A DNA stretch of 64,000 nucleotides from Paraperibacillus marinus (GTDB lineage: Bacteria > Bacillota > Bacilli > Bacillales > DSM-1321): the NCBI RefSeq assembly GCF_046237605.1, contig NZ_CP143542.1, forward strand, positions 1,302,001 through 1,366,000, in the 5' to 3' direction. A program made the translations under genes and the position numbers. Positions 8,135 through 16,596 of the stretch are shown here, in pieces (the stretch's first letter is position 1; every line of letters starts with the position of its first letter). The notes under the pieces were generated by a model. It was not told the DNA's origin, ran no database searches, and saw nothing but the letters and a program-made list of their open reading frames with translations.

Positions 8135-10130
8135 AACCAGCTGCAGCTCTGAGAATTACATGGATAAGCTCGAGAAAGAAGTTCGTGCCCTGGCTGCACT
8201 GGCCCGGGAATCTGTCATTCATGCCGCTATAAACGGCAGGCTGCTAGAAGAGATGTCCTCTGCTGGTTTTCAGGAAGAATTCTACTCACGCTTAAGAGAA
8301 GGATTATTTCAAACAGCATTTTGGTCATATACAGGCTGCAGACATCCCCTCCAATTGCTTGAGAAGCTGGCTGATTCAGGAAACGTCCTCCTTGCGGCAG
8401 CGGCCTATTCCCTCTATCCACTGCCGCTTATAGGCACCCATCCTGGTTTGGAGTATCAAATTGCCGAAGCGGCAAGGGTTTGTGAGGAAGTACTGCATGA
8501 GGTGCCTTCACATTTTTACATTCCCCCCGGTGAGTATGGCGAGGGCATGGTTCGGATGTTAGTTGGCAGCGGATTTCGGAATATCTATATACATGCGGAA
8601 GATCTGCCGGAAAACGAAGCAGCCGGCTGTGATGATCATTTCCCGGAAGGGCTGGCCGCATGCCCATATACCCTGGATGGCGAAACGGGCAGGGAAGGCT
8701 GTACAATCCTTCTTCCTTCCGTGGAGGGGATTCCTTATGGCAGTACTCTGGAAAAACTGTTCCCGGACGAAGCAGCAGGCAGAATTGCAGCAGCTTTCCG
8801 TATCGAAAGGTCTGCACAGGAAAAAGAGGACCTGATTCTGTGGGGGAAATATATTGATGGCCTCCTTGTGACGGAAAAAGCCCCTCCCGCTGTCAGGCCC
8901 TGTCCGCTGCGGGGCAAAAATCAGAAAGCAGGAAAGAGTCCGCTCGGAGTTATCATGCTTTCCTGGGAGTTCCCGCCCCATATAGAAGGAGGTCTTGCCC
9001 GCCATGTTCATGGCCTGGCAAAGGCGATGGCGGAAGGCGGCCATATCATCCATATCATCACGGCAGCAGCCGGGAGTGAAGGCGGAGTCGAACAGGCAGG
9101 GAATATGCTCATCCATCGAGTCACCCCTTTGGCAAGGCGTGAAGGCCGCTTTTTAGATTGGGTCACTTCGCTTAATCTTGCCATGGCTGATAAGATCATG
9201 GAGATCTGCAGTTCATATCCGGTCCACCTGGTGCATGCACATGACTGGCTGAGCTCGCCGGCCGCGCAGGCAGCAAGAGAGCAGCTGGGGCTGCCGCTGG
9301 CCGTAACCATTCATTCTACCGAATATGGCAGGCGCGGCGGGATCTACAATGAAGTACAGCGGAGAATCCATGATCAGGAGCGGAAGCTGATCCAATCTGC
9401 CGGCAGGATCATCGTCTGCAGTGATTATATGAAAACGGAACTGAGGGAGGCATTTGACCTGCCATCATTGGATCTGCGGGTTATACCAAATGGAATCTCA
9501 CTGTCAGAGGTTTCCCCGGACTTAGGAGACAGCGGATGCGCCCCCGCTGTTCCCCTGATTTATACATGGGGAAGGGCGGTTGAGGAAAAGGGCTTTCAGA
9601 CAATGATTCAGGCAGCTGCCATCCTAAAGGAAAGAAATATAAAAGTACAATTTGTGATTTCTGGAAAAGGACCCTATTTGCCTTATCTGAAAAACTTGGT
9701 GAAGGACGAAGGTGTCGGCAGGATTGTGAGCTTTACGGGCTTTGTAAAGGACAAGGAAAGGAATCAACTGATAAAAATGGCTTCGGCGGCTGTCTTTCCG
9801 AGTCTTTACGAACCTTTTGGAATAGTGGCGCTGGAGGCTATGGCGGGCGGAAAGCCCATTATCATTTCAAGGACGGGCGGATTGAAATCGATTATTGAGG
9901 AAGGAAAAGAAGGGCTGATGTTCACACCGGGGGATCCCGTGGAACTTGCTGGCCGGATTGAGGTTCTTCTTGCTGACCCGGCGTTCGCCGCCCGCCTTGC
10001 AGCGGATGGGAAGGAACTGGCAAAAAGGAATTACAGCTGGGTATCCATTGCACAGAAAACGGTGGAAGTATTCATGGATCTGATTATAGAAGAACCTGAA
10101 GGAGGAGAAATGTATGAAAAGCGTTGTTAG
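8118..10130 (+). CDS. Glycosyltransferase family 4 with N-terminal GH57-like domain
   Basis: A 670-residue fusion. Residues ~1-260 resemble the GH57 barrel (AINGRLLEEM near the start; HFYIPPGEYGEGMVRML in the place of the usual W-P-E segment), probably degenerate. From ~290 a GT4/GT5-type transferase begins (MLSWEFPPHIEGGLARHVHG), with a LVHAHDWLS segment and the C-terminal donor-binding motif FPSLYEPFGIVALEAMAGG. The family transfers sugars from nucleotide donors; the substrate is unknown. GTG at 8118 is chosen because AGGGAGGGG sits 6 bases upstream; an ATG at 8091 lacks one. It overlaps both neighbours by 17 bases, so the three genes look coupled. Confidence 0.82.
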   Translation: MIFAFKTSCSSENYMDKLEKEVRALAALARESVIHAAINGRLLEEMSSAGFQEEFYSRLREGLFQTAFWSYTGCRHPLQLLEKLADSGNVLLAAAAYSLYPLPLIGTHPGLEYQIAEAARVCEEVLHEVPSHFYIPPGEYGEGMVRMLVGSGFRNIYIHAEDLPENEAAGCDDHFPEGLAACPYTLDGETGREGCTILLPSVEGIPYGSTLEKLFPDEAAGRIAAAFRIERSAQEKEDLILWGKYIDGLLVTEKAPPAVRPCPLRGKNQKAGKSPLGVIMLSWEFPPHIEGGLARHVHGLAKAMAEGGHIIHIITAAAGSEGGVEQAGNMLIHRVTPLARREGRFLDWVTSLNLAMADKIMEICSSYPVHLVHAHDWLSSPAAQAAREQLGLPLAVTIHSTEYGRRGGIYNEVQRRIHDQERKLIQSAGRIIVCSDYMKTELREAFDLPSLDLRVIPNGISLSEVSPDLGDSGCAPAVPLIYTWGRAVEEKGFQTMIQAAAILKERNIKVQFVISGKGPYLPYLKNLVKDEGVGRIVSFTGFVKDKERNQLIKMASAAVFPSLYEPFGIVALEAMAGGKPIIISRTGGLKSIIEEGKEGLMFTPGDPVELAGRIEVLLADPAFAARLAADGKELAKRNYSWVSIAQKTVEVFMDLIIEEPEGGEMYEKRC

Positions 10131-10734
10131 CATGCCCCGGCAAATGTCAGTTCTGGATTCTGGACCCTCAAGGCCGCTTCATCTCAGAGTGGGGCTCTGG
10201 GAGCAGGGGCGGTATTATGACCTGCAGGATAAAAGCCGGTTTGAAATGCTTGGCATCCAAAGGTTCGAATACCATGAAACTTTGAAAAACAGTGATGGAG
10301 TCCTTGCGGAGTTCTCTCTGTCCAATATGGGCACAACGACCCGCAGCATAAAAATGGTCTGCATTCTCAGCGACCCTTTCCTTGGGAGCATGACCGCCTT
10401 CTACAGTCCTCAGGAAGACTCTGTGATCGGAATGCATGAGGAGAAATATACCTATGCAAGCGGCATGATCAGCCAAAGAGGTCTTTGCCAATATGCCATC
10501 CTCGACAATGCCAGGCTCAGATATGAAGGATGCTTCAAATCAATGGCGCGCGGAGAGCTGTTTTTTTCACCTCTCGCCAAGGGCAGTATATCCATCATTT
10601 ACACTTTGGAGTCAACAATTGAGCCCGATGGCCATGTGCACGGATCCGTCTGGGCAGTGACTGCTGCAGGAAAAGAAGAAGCTGCTGCAATAAATCAATC
10701 ATTAAGAAAAAAACCTACTAGCATTTTAGTTTGA
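10114..10734 (+). CDS. Unknown protein in glycosyltransferase operon
   Basis: A 206-residue protein, mostly predicted beta, without signal peptide or membrane segment. GGAGGAG six bases before the ATG gives a strong start. It overlaps the GT4 gene by 17 bases, so it is almost surely its translational partner. Phrases such as AEFSLSNMGTTTRSIKMVCI and GSVWAVTAAGK recall a carbohydrate-binding or jelly-roll fold, but I do not recognise the family. A role with the DUF4912/GT4 pair is inferred only from position. Confidence 0.7.
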   Translation: MKSVVSMPRQMSVLDSGPSRPLHLRVGLWEQGRYYDLQDKSRFEMLGIQRFEYHETLKNSDGVLAEFSLSNMGTTTRSIKMVCILSDPFLGSMTAFYSPQEDSVIGMHEEKYTYASGMISQRGLCQYAILDNARLRYEGCFKSMARGELFFSPLAKGSISIIYTLESTIEPDGHVHGSVWAVTAAGKEEAAAINQSLRKKPTSILV

Positions 10735-10790
10735 AAAGTGATATTATAGAAAAGTCGTAAAAGAGAGATTTAAGTTTGGAGGGAAATATA

Positions 10791-10940
10791 ATGCGTGTGA
10801 ATATTACGTTGGCTTGCACAGAGTGTGGAGACCGTAACTATATTTCTAAGAAAAATAAACGTAACAATCCAGATCGTCTTGAGCTTAAAAAATATTGCTC
10901 AAGAGAAAAGCGTGCAACTGTGCACCGCGAAACAAAGTAA
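10791..10940 (+). CDS. rpmG: Ribosomal protein L33
   Basis: A 49-residue basic protein of the large ribosomal subunit. It has the L33 pattern ITLACTECGDRNYISKKN...KKYCSREKRATVHRETK. The first CxxC pair is present but the second is reduced to a single Cys, giving the partly zinc-less form known for RpmGA-type L33. GGAGGG precedes the ATG. Position just before yqgN matches B. subtilis. Confidence 0.95.
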   Translation: MRVNITLACTECGDRNYISKKNKRNNPDRLELKKYCSREKRATVHRETK

Positions 10941-10966
10941 GCAGCAGGATATCCTGTTGCTTTTTT
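10941..10966 (+). terminator. Terminator after rpmG
   Basis: A near-perfect palindrome GCAGCAGGAT/ATCCTGTTGC begins immediately after the stop codon and is followed by six T. Confidence 0.9.
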
Positions 10967-11042
10967 ATTTGCCAAAAAAACTTTAAAATAGAAGTATGGC
11001 GTAAGATGCCAGCTATGTGAACTGCAGTTAGGAGAGAGCTCA

Positions 11043-11612
11043 ATGGATAAAAAGAGGACAAGGCAGATGGTCAAGGCACTGTTGGAGGAAAAGCTCACCA
11101 AAGATGATCATCAGCACCAATCCGAAGAAATCCGAAAACGGCTGTTCGGGGAGAATTTCTGGAGGGAAGCCCGCTGTATAGGCATCACGCTGTCGAATTT
11201 TCCTGAAGCCGATACGATTGAAATCATCAGGAAAGCATGGGACACAGGAAAGGCAGTGGCCGTGCCAAAATGCATACCGGACGGCCGGCAGCTCGATTTC
11301 AGGCTTATACGGAGCTTCAATGAACTGGAAATGGTTTTTTATGGCCTCCAGGAGCCTATTCCTGAAGTGACCAATCCTGTCACAGCCGAAGATATCGACC
11401 TGATGTTCGTTCCGGGACTTGCCTTTGATGCCGGCGGATACCGGCTTGGTTATGGCGGCGGGTATTATGACCGGATTCTGGCCGGCTACAGCGGCCTTAC
11501 GGTTTCCCTGGCTCTCGATCTCCAGCTTCTTGACAGTGTGCCAAAAGAGGTTCATGATATTCCGGTTTCAAGAATCATTACTCAAGGCAGGATGATTGTC
11601 TGTGATTTATAG
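11043..11612 (+). CDS. yqgN: 5-formyltetrahydrofolate cyclo-ligase
   Basis: Converts 5-formyl-THF to 5,10-methenyl-THF with ATP in the cytoplasm, returning the stored folate to the one-carbon pool. The family signature VPGLAFDAGGYRLGYGGGYYD lies near residues 122-142. The 189-residue length is normal. AGGAGAG precedes the ATG. The 3' end overlaps the start of the DUF92 gene. Confidence 0.93.
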   Translation: MDKKRTRQMVKALLEEKLTKDDHQHQSEEIRKRLFGENFWREARCIGITLSNFPEADTIEIIRKAWDTGKAVAVPKCIPDGRQLDFRLIRSFNELEMVFYGLQEPIPEVTNPVTAEDIDLMFVPGLAFDAGGYRLGYGGGYYDRILAGYSGLTVSLALDLQLLDSVPKEVHDIPVSRIITQGRMIVCDL

Positions 11613-12387
11613 TTTTTATCTCTTACTAATTGCCGGAGCAGCGCTTCTCGGCTGGAAGCTGGGATTATTGACTCCTTCAGGAGCTTTGATTGCCTTTATG
11701 ACAGGTGCCGCCATAGCCTGGGGATTTGGTTTCTATGGACTGGTTATGCTTGGCTTATTCTTTGTCAGTTCAAGTTTGTGGTCAAGAGTTGGACAATCGC
11801 GCAAAAAGCAGCTGGAAGATATGCTTGAGAAGGGGAGCCGGCGGGATGGCGTCCAGGTCCTGGCAAACGGCGGAGTTCCGGCTGTCATCGCCCTTGTCCA
11901 TGGCTGGCTGCCTGGTCAGGAGGCGCTTATCCTTTTTTTGGTCAGCATCGCGGCTGCCAATTCTGATACATGGGGATCAGAGCTTGGTGTTCTGAGTAAA
12001 TCAAAACCAATCTCGATTCTCACCTTCAAACGTGTGGAAAGGGGCACATCCGGTGCAGTCAGCCTTTTTGGGACCATCTGTTCTGCTGCCGGAGCGGCTT
12101 TCATTGCCTCTGCAGCACTGCTGCTTTTTGATCTGCCTCTGCTGCCGGCAGCCGTGGCAGCGGGATTTGGCTTTATGGGAAGCCTGCTCGATACACTGAT
12201 AGGTGCGGTTATCCAGCCGCAATACGTATGCAGGGGCTGCGGGATCCAGACAGAAAGGACCGTTCACTGCGGGGAGGCTGCACAAAGGCAGAAAGGCCTC
12301 GGCTTTCTTGACAATGACAGCGTCAATCTCCTGAGCATTGTCCTTGCATCGGCAGCCTGCTTCACTTTCTTAAAAATTTGGCTTTAA
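11602..12387 (+). CDS. DUF92 membrane protein
   Basis: A 261-residue integral membrane protein with about six hydrophobic segments. It carries the DUF92 (TIGR00297) features AANSDTWGSELGVLSKSKPISILTFKRVERGTSGAVS and GSLLDTLIGAVIQ. Plant and cyanobacterial relatives include phytyl-phosphate kinases, but the activity in Bacilli is unproven. The cysteine cluster CRGCGIQTERTVHCG is notable. Starts at GTG 11602 or TTG 11596 are both possible; both overlap the end of yqgN, implying coupling. Confidence 0.85.
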   Translation: MIYSFYLLLIAGAALLGWKLGLLTPSGALIAFMTGAAIAWGFGFYGLVMLGLFFVSSSLWSRVGQSRKKQLEDMLEKGSRRDGVQVLANGGVPAVIALVHGWLPGQEALILFLVSIAAANSDTWGSELGVLSKSKPISILTFKRVERGTSGAVSLFGTICSAAGAAFIASAALLLFDLPLLPAAVAAGFGFMGSLLDTLIGAVIQPQYVCRGCGIQTERTVHCGEAAQRQKGLGFLDNDSVNLLSIVLASAACFTFLKIWL

Positions 12388-12437
12388 TATCATAAAAACT
12401 TCTCCTGTTTAGAACAATAAAAACAGGAGGGATGAAG

Positions 12438-12617
12438 ATGGCAAGATTTTTGGCAAAAACTATCATGCTGGCTGCGCTCTCAGCGGCTGCATATAAGTAC
12501 CGGTACAGCCTGATGAACAGGATGCTCTCACTGCCTGCCGTGAGAGGGCTTGTGGTTTCCACATCGATGAAAAGTCCGCTGATCAGGAATAAAATGATGC
12601 AGAATATGTTTGAATAG
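12438..12617 (+). CDS. Small YqgO-like protein
   Basis: A 59-residue basic protein with a weakly hydrophobic N terminus (FLAKTIMLAALSAAAYKY). AGGAGG lies 7 bases before the ATG at 12438; an in-frame ATG at 12432 is too close to that site. Its place between the DUF92 gene and yqgP is that of B. subtilis yqgO, but the sequence similarity cannot be judged here. Function unknown. Confidence 0.6.
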   Translation: MARFLAKTIMLAALSAAAYKYRYSLMNRMLSLPAVRGLVVSTSMKSPLIRNKMMQNMFE

Positions 12618-12627
12618 GTAACAGAAT

Positions 12628-12665
12628 GGGCCTCCTATATATAATATAGGTTTAGGCCCCTTTTT
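12628..12665 (+). terminator. Terminator before yqgP
   Basis: GGGCCT...AGGCCC with an inner CCTATAT/ATATAGG arm gives a long hairpin followed by CTTTTTATTT. Confidence 0.8.
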
Positions 12666-12723
12666 ATTTAAGGTAATATGGTGATAGATAGAAATGTCCG
12701 TTCATTATTCGGGGAGGGGAATC

Positions 12724-14262
12724 ATGGGAAACAGAGAAGAATTTTTATTCTGGGCTGTGGCAGCCCATCTTGTACGGGAGAGAAATATGGGGGTCATCTA
12801 CCAGGGAAGCGATGGCAGGGAGATCTGGCTTCATAATACAGATCCGGGACTGCCCCATCAGGTAATCAGGCTGGCCCTTGCCGATCTTGCCTGGACCAAT
12901 CTTTTGAAAAGGGATATCGAACAGACTGCAGTATTTGGCGAAAATAACAGGCCGGCCTTCAGAGCCCGGAATCTATCCATTCTGAATGTATACGTTACGC
13001 CGGCACCGCCAGTGGACGATTATCAATCTGCCATCGAAGATCCAACAGAATTCAAAGGGACAAAGGTCACCTCCATCATCGCGGACACAAATTCCGGAGA
13101 CTCCAGTTTGCAAAGGCTGGAAGCTGTCCTGCAGACTGAACTGCCGTTTTCCCTGGTGGTTGCTGCGGCTTCGGAGGAAAGTGAAATTAACAAGCTGAAA
13201 TCAGCAGCACTTCAGGAAAGGGACCGCCCGCCCGCCCGCGGCCAGGAGCTGTTTGAAGCGGGGAAGCCGTTCTTTACATACGTATTTCTGTTTATGCAGA
13301 TTGCGGTCTTTGTCCTGCTTGAGCTGAACGGAGGCAGCCAGAATTCACAGACATTGATTGATTTTGGGGCAAAATATAACCCGCTGATCCTGGAGGGGGA
13401 ATGGTGGAGGTTTTTTGCGCCGATCGTTATTCATATCGGCCTGCTCCATCTTCTGACAAATTCACTGTCTCTGTATTATATGGGGACACTTGTCGAACGG
13501 ATCTTTGGCAGGTTACGTTTTCTGTTTATATACATATTGGCGGGGTTCAGCGGGACCCTCGCCAGCTTCCTGACCAATGACAGCCTCTCAGCCGGCGCCA
13601 GCGGAGCCATATTTGGCTGTTTCGGGGCACTGCTCTTCTTTGGTATCTTAAATCCCCGCATTTTCTTCAGGACGATGGGGACGAATATCATCGTGCTGCT
13701 CGTGATCAACCTTGGCATCGGCTTCACGGTTCCGGTGGTTGATAATGCAGGTCATATCGGGGGTCTCATCGGCGGCTTCGTTGCAGCAGCCATAGTAAGC
13801 ATGCCCGGCAGAAAAAAACCGGTTCTCCAGGGAGCTTCATTCCTGACAGCCGCCTTCCTGATCTTCTTCCTGCTTCAGCACGGGTTTGCCAGCGGTTCTG
13901 AAGGAAGCAGCGAGGAAACATCTGTATCCATTGCCCAGCAGCATATTAAGGATGGTAAAAAAGATGAAGCCTATCAAGTGTTGAAAGATTATACAAATCA
14001 AAATTCCTTTGCACCAAAAAGCTACTTCCTTATGGCATATATCGAGGCAGATAAGGACGAAACAGACCAGGCTGAAAATCATTTGAAAAAGGCAGTGGAA
14101 CAGGACAAAAAGTTTGATGAGGCTTATTACAATCTGGCGCTGGTGTATATAAAAAAGCAGCAAATGGACGATGCTTACAAGATGGCAGGGAAGGCGCTCG
14201 AAATCGACCCTGACAATGAACAATATCAAAAATTTTATAAGCAGCTGGAAGAATACCGCTAA
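12724..14262 (+). CDS. yqgP: Rhomboid intramembrane serine protease with TPR tail
   Basis: A 512-residue polytopic membrane protease (GluP/YqgP type). An N-terminal cytosolic domain of ~170 residues precedes six or seven TM segments. Catalytic Ser293 sits in GASGAIFG, His344 in GHIGGLIGG, and the loop HIGLLHLLTNSLSLYYMG is the conserved HxxxN segment. Residues ~410-510 form TPR repeats. GGGGAGGGG 4 bases before ATG 12724 decides the start over an upstream in-frame ATG. In B. subtilis YqgP cleaves membrane proteins including the Mg transporter MgtE; the substrate here is inferred to be similar. Confidence 0.93.
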   Translation: MGNREEFLFWAVAAHLVRERNMGVIYQGSDGREIWLHNTDPGLPHQVIRLALADLAWTNLLKRDIEQTAVFGENNRPAFRARNLSILNVYVTPAPPVDDYQSAIEDPTEFKGTKVTSIIADTNSGDSSLQRLEAVLQTELPFSLVVAAASEESEINKLKSAALQERDRPPARGQELFEAGKPFFTYVFLFMQIAVFVLLELNGGSQNSQTLIDFGAKYNPLILEGEWWRFFAPIVIHIGLLHLLTNSLSLYYMGTLVERIFGRLRFLFIYILAGFSGTLASFLTNDSLSAGASGAIFGCFGALLFFGILNPRIFFRTMGTNIIVLLVINLGIGFTVPVVDNAGHIGGLIGGFVAAAIVSMPGRKKPVLQGASFLTAAFLIFFLLQHGFASGSEGSSEETSVSIAQQHIKDGKKDEAYQVLKDYTNQNSFAPKSYFLMAYIEADKDETDQAENHLKKAVEQDKKFDEAYYNLALVYIKKQQMDDAYKMAGKALEIDPDNEQYQKFYKQLEEYR

Positions 14263-15110
14263 TACTGCTGTTTCAGAAGCACAGGTTCTCCGTCAGCCGT
14301 TTCGGTAATGAACAGCAGCTCCCGCATCCCCGTGTTCAGAAGAAGAAGGGGGACAGTGCTTCCGAGCGGCTCTGTGATGGATCCGTCCTGCTTCTTGATG
14401 CCGAGCGCATAATTTTTGTATATCCCTTCCCAGAGCCTCCCGATGATCTTTTCCTGAATGGATGGGGGGATGCCGGCAAAAAAGCCTGCCCGCCCAATTG
14501 GCAGCTCAGTCAAGGGGAGCTTCCTATATTTCACCGGATTTATGAAGAGTCTGCCCATGGCCCGATTCCAGGAGGATTCCTGGACCGCCCGGGCTTTGCT
14601 GTCGAGTGCCTGCTTCCATTCCTGCTGCACTGCTGTAATAGGGCTGCCGAAATAGTCAGGACCGGTCAGCCTGGAAAGGATAAGGTATACAGCACCAGAG
14701 CTCATCTGCTGGACACTGGTTATAATTTCCCCGCGGTGAATCTCCCCATAATGAAAGGTGACTGCCTGGAGCAGGCTGCTTTGATTGACCTTGATGGTTT
14801 CCGCCTGCTGCAGACTTTGGGTATCTTCCTTCCAGTTTTTCATGATTCCCGAAAGCCGCCCGTTCCTGAATAACAATGAGACGTCCTGTCTAAGGTAATG
14901 TGGCGTGTCAGTCAGGGAAGTTGCTTCCCATATAAGCTTATAAATATTTCCTGAGCGGCGGGGGCTGAGGCGGGTTTCGGCCCTCTCAAACACGGCCTTT
15001 TTATCAATAGGAAAAAAAATGATCGTCTCTATATTCCTGCCCGCATGAAAAAAGTAAAATGCCAGGCAGGTACAAAGCATGAGGATACCTGATACATACA
15101 GCCTTTTCAT
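14259..15110 (-). CDS. Unknown single-pass membrane or secreted protein
   Basis: A 283-residue protein with an N-terminal hydrophobic stretch (LYVSGILMLCTCLAFYFF) and an extracytoplasmic remainder. I do not recognise the family. GGGAGGG precedes the ATG at 15110; 30 further in-frame codons upstream lack such a site. It converges on yqgP, the two stop codons overlapping within four bases and no terminator between, which is unusual. It separates yqgP from yqgQ, which are adjacent in B. subtilis. Confidence 0.75.
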   Translation of the reverse strand: MKRLYVSGILMLCTCLAFYFFHAGRNIETIIFFPIDKKAVFERAETRLSPRRSGNIYKLIWEATSLTDTPHYLRQDVSLLFRNGRLSGIMKNWKEDTQSLQQAETIKVNQSSLLQAVTFHYGEIHRGEIITSVQQMSSGAVYLILSRLTGPDYFGSPITAVQQEWKQALDSKARAVQESSWNRAMGRLFINPVKYRKLPLTELPIGRAGFFAGIPPSIQEKIIGRLWEGIYKNYALGIKKQDGSITEPLGSTVPLLLLNTGMRELLFITETADGEPVLLKQQY

Positions 15111-15200
15111 ACAGCCCTCCCGTTCGTGTCTTTGCTCCACTATATGAGGCCGGGTGTACAAGTATGAACAATGAAAGATTGGAAACGCGAGTTTGCCCAC

Positions 15201-15229
15201 TTGTTAGATGAAAAAGGTTACATTATACT
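15201..15229 (+). promoter_or_regulatory. Sigma-A promoter for yqgQ-glcK
   Basis: TTGTTA (15201-15206), 17-bp spacer, TATACT (15224-15229). Transcription would begin near 15236, about 30 bases before the yqgQ start. Confidence 0.65.
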
Positions 15230-15265
15230 TTTGAAGTGGACACAAATTGCAGTAAGAGGGATCAC

Positions 15266-15478
15266 ATGGAGAATTTTTATGATATTCAGCAGTTTTTAAA
15301 ACGATTTGGAATCTTTGTCTATCTGGGAGACCGGCTTATCGACATGGAGCTGATGGAGGATGAGCTGAGGGAACTTTATCAATCAGGGCTGATTCCTGCA
15401 TCGGAATTCCAAAAGGCGATTCTCGTACTGCGCAGGGAAGTTCAAATCGAAAATGATAGAAGAAAAAATAATAAATAG
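15266..15478 (+). CDS. yqgQ: YqgQ family protein (DUF910)
   Basis: A 70-residue soluble helical protein with the DUF910 pattern DIQQFLKRFGIFVYLGDRL. ATG 15266 follows GAGGGATC; an in-frame GTG at 15236 coincides with the presumed transcription start and is rejected. It lies 9 bases upstream of glcK, as in B. subtilis, where its role is not settled (a nucleic-acid-binding helical bundle has been proposed for the family). Confidence 0.9.
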   Translation: MENFYDIQQFLKRFGIFVYLGDRLIDMELMEDELRELYQSGLIPASEFQKAILVLRREVQIENDRRKNNK

Positions 15479-15487
15479 GGTGATGAG

Positions 15488-16444
15488 ATGGAAAAGTGGC
15501 TAGTCGGAGTAGATTTAGGCGGAACTACAACAAAATTGGCGTTTATCAGCTATTATGGCGAGATTCTGCATAAATGGGAAATCCCAACAGACATCAGCGG
15601 TATCGGAAAAAATATAACCACCAATATCGCAAAGGCAATCGATGCAAAGCTGGATGCCCTTGGGCAGACTAAGAATAAGATCCTTGGTATCGGGATGGGT
15701 GCTCCGGGACCGGTCAATCCTATAACCGGCATCATTTATGAAGCGATCAATCTTGGCTGGAAGGACTATCCGCTGCAGCAGCTGCTTGAAGTAGAAACCT
15801 CACTTCCGGCAGTTATTGAAAACGATGCCAACCTGGCTGCACTCGGAGAAATGTGGAAGGGTGCCGGCAATGGGGCAAGGGACCTGGTCTGCATAACACT
15901 CGGGACTGGTGTCGGGGGCGGCGTAATTGCTAACGGGCAGATTGTAACCGGTGTCAGCGGGGCAGCGGGCGAGATAGGCCATATTTCTGTTCTCACCGAA
16001 GGCGGTGCGCCTTGCAACTGCGGAAAAAGAGGCTGCCTTGAGACGCTCGCCTCTGCTACGGCCATTGTACGCCTGGCAAAGGAAGCACTGGAGGCAAGCT
16101 CAGAAGCATCATCCCTGAGGGGAATAACAGACTTTACGTCTAAGGATGTGTTCGAGCAGGCGAAAGCAGGAGATGCAATCGCAGCTTCTGTGCGTGACAG
16201 ACTGGCCTTTTATCTGGGACTTTCCATCGCAAATGTATCCAACATTCTGAATCCGGAAAAAGTCGTGATTGGCGGCGGGGTATCGAAGGCTGGAGATGAC
16301 CTCCTGATGCCTGTCAGGAATTACTTTAATCAATATGCATTTACAAGGGTCCGCGAATCGACCGAGCTTGCCATTGCTACACTTGGCAATGATGCCGGCG
16401 TCATCGGGGCAGCCTGGCTTGCAAAGAATGCATTTGGTGAATGA
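15488..16444 (+). CDS. glcK: ROK-family glucokinase
   Basis: Phosphorylates intracellular glucose with ATP to glucose 6-phosphate. The phosphate-binding loop DLGGTTTK is at residues 9-16. The sugar-binding region ENDANLAALGE, the ROK glycine motif GTGVGGG and the zinc-binding CNCGKRGCLE follow in order. The 318-residue length is typical. GGGTGATG precedes the ATG and the gene is co-transcribed with yqgQ. Confidence 0.95.
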   Translation: MEKWLVGVDLGGTTTKLAFISYYGEILHKWEIPTDISGIGKNITTNIAKAIDAKLDALGQTKNKILGIGMGAPGPVNPITGIIYEAINLGWKDYPLQQLLEVETSLPAVIENDANLAALGEMWKGAGNGARDLVCITLGTGVGGGVIANGQIVTGVSGAAGEIGHISVLTEGGAPCNCGKRGCLETLASATAIVRLAKEALEASSEASSLRGITDFTSKDVFEQAKAGDAIAASVRDRLAFYLGLSIANVSNILNPEKVVIGGGVSKAGDDLLMPVRNYFNQYAFTRVRESTELAIATLGNDAGVIGAAWLAKNAFGE

Positions 16445-16483
16445 TACCTGCATGGCTGGATCGTACTAACACATATACTAACT

Positions 16484-16518
16484 GGGGAGCTTCCGAATAG
16501 GAAAGCTCCCTTCCCTTT
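16484..16518 (+). terminator. Terminator after glcK
   Basis: GGGAGCTTCC / GGAAAGCTCCC pair with one bulged base around a short loop, followed by a pyrimidine-rich tail (TTCCCTTTTA). Confidence 0.7.
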
Positions 16519-16596
16519 TACTTCGTGCTGTTTGAACAACCGGTATTCAGGGTAAGGGGCTTTACTGTACGAAAAGGACAGAAAGGAGGGGTACTT

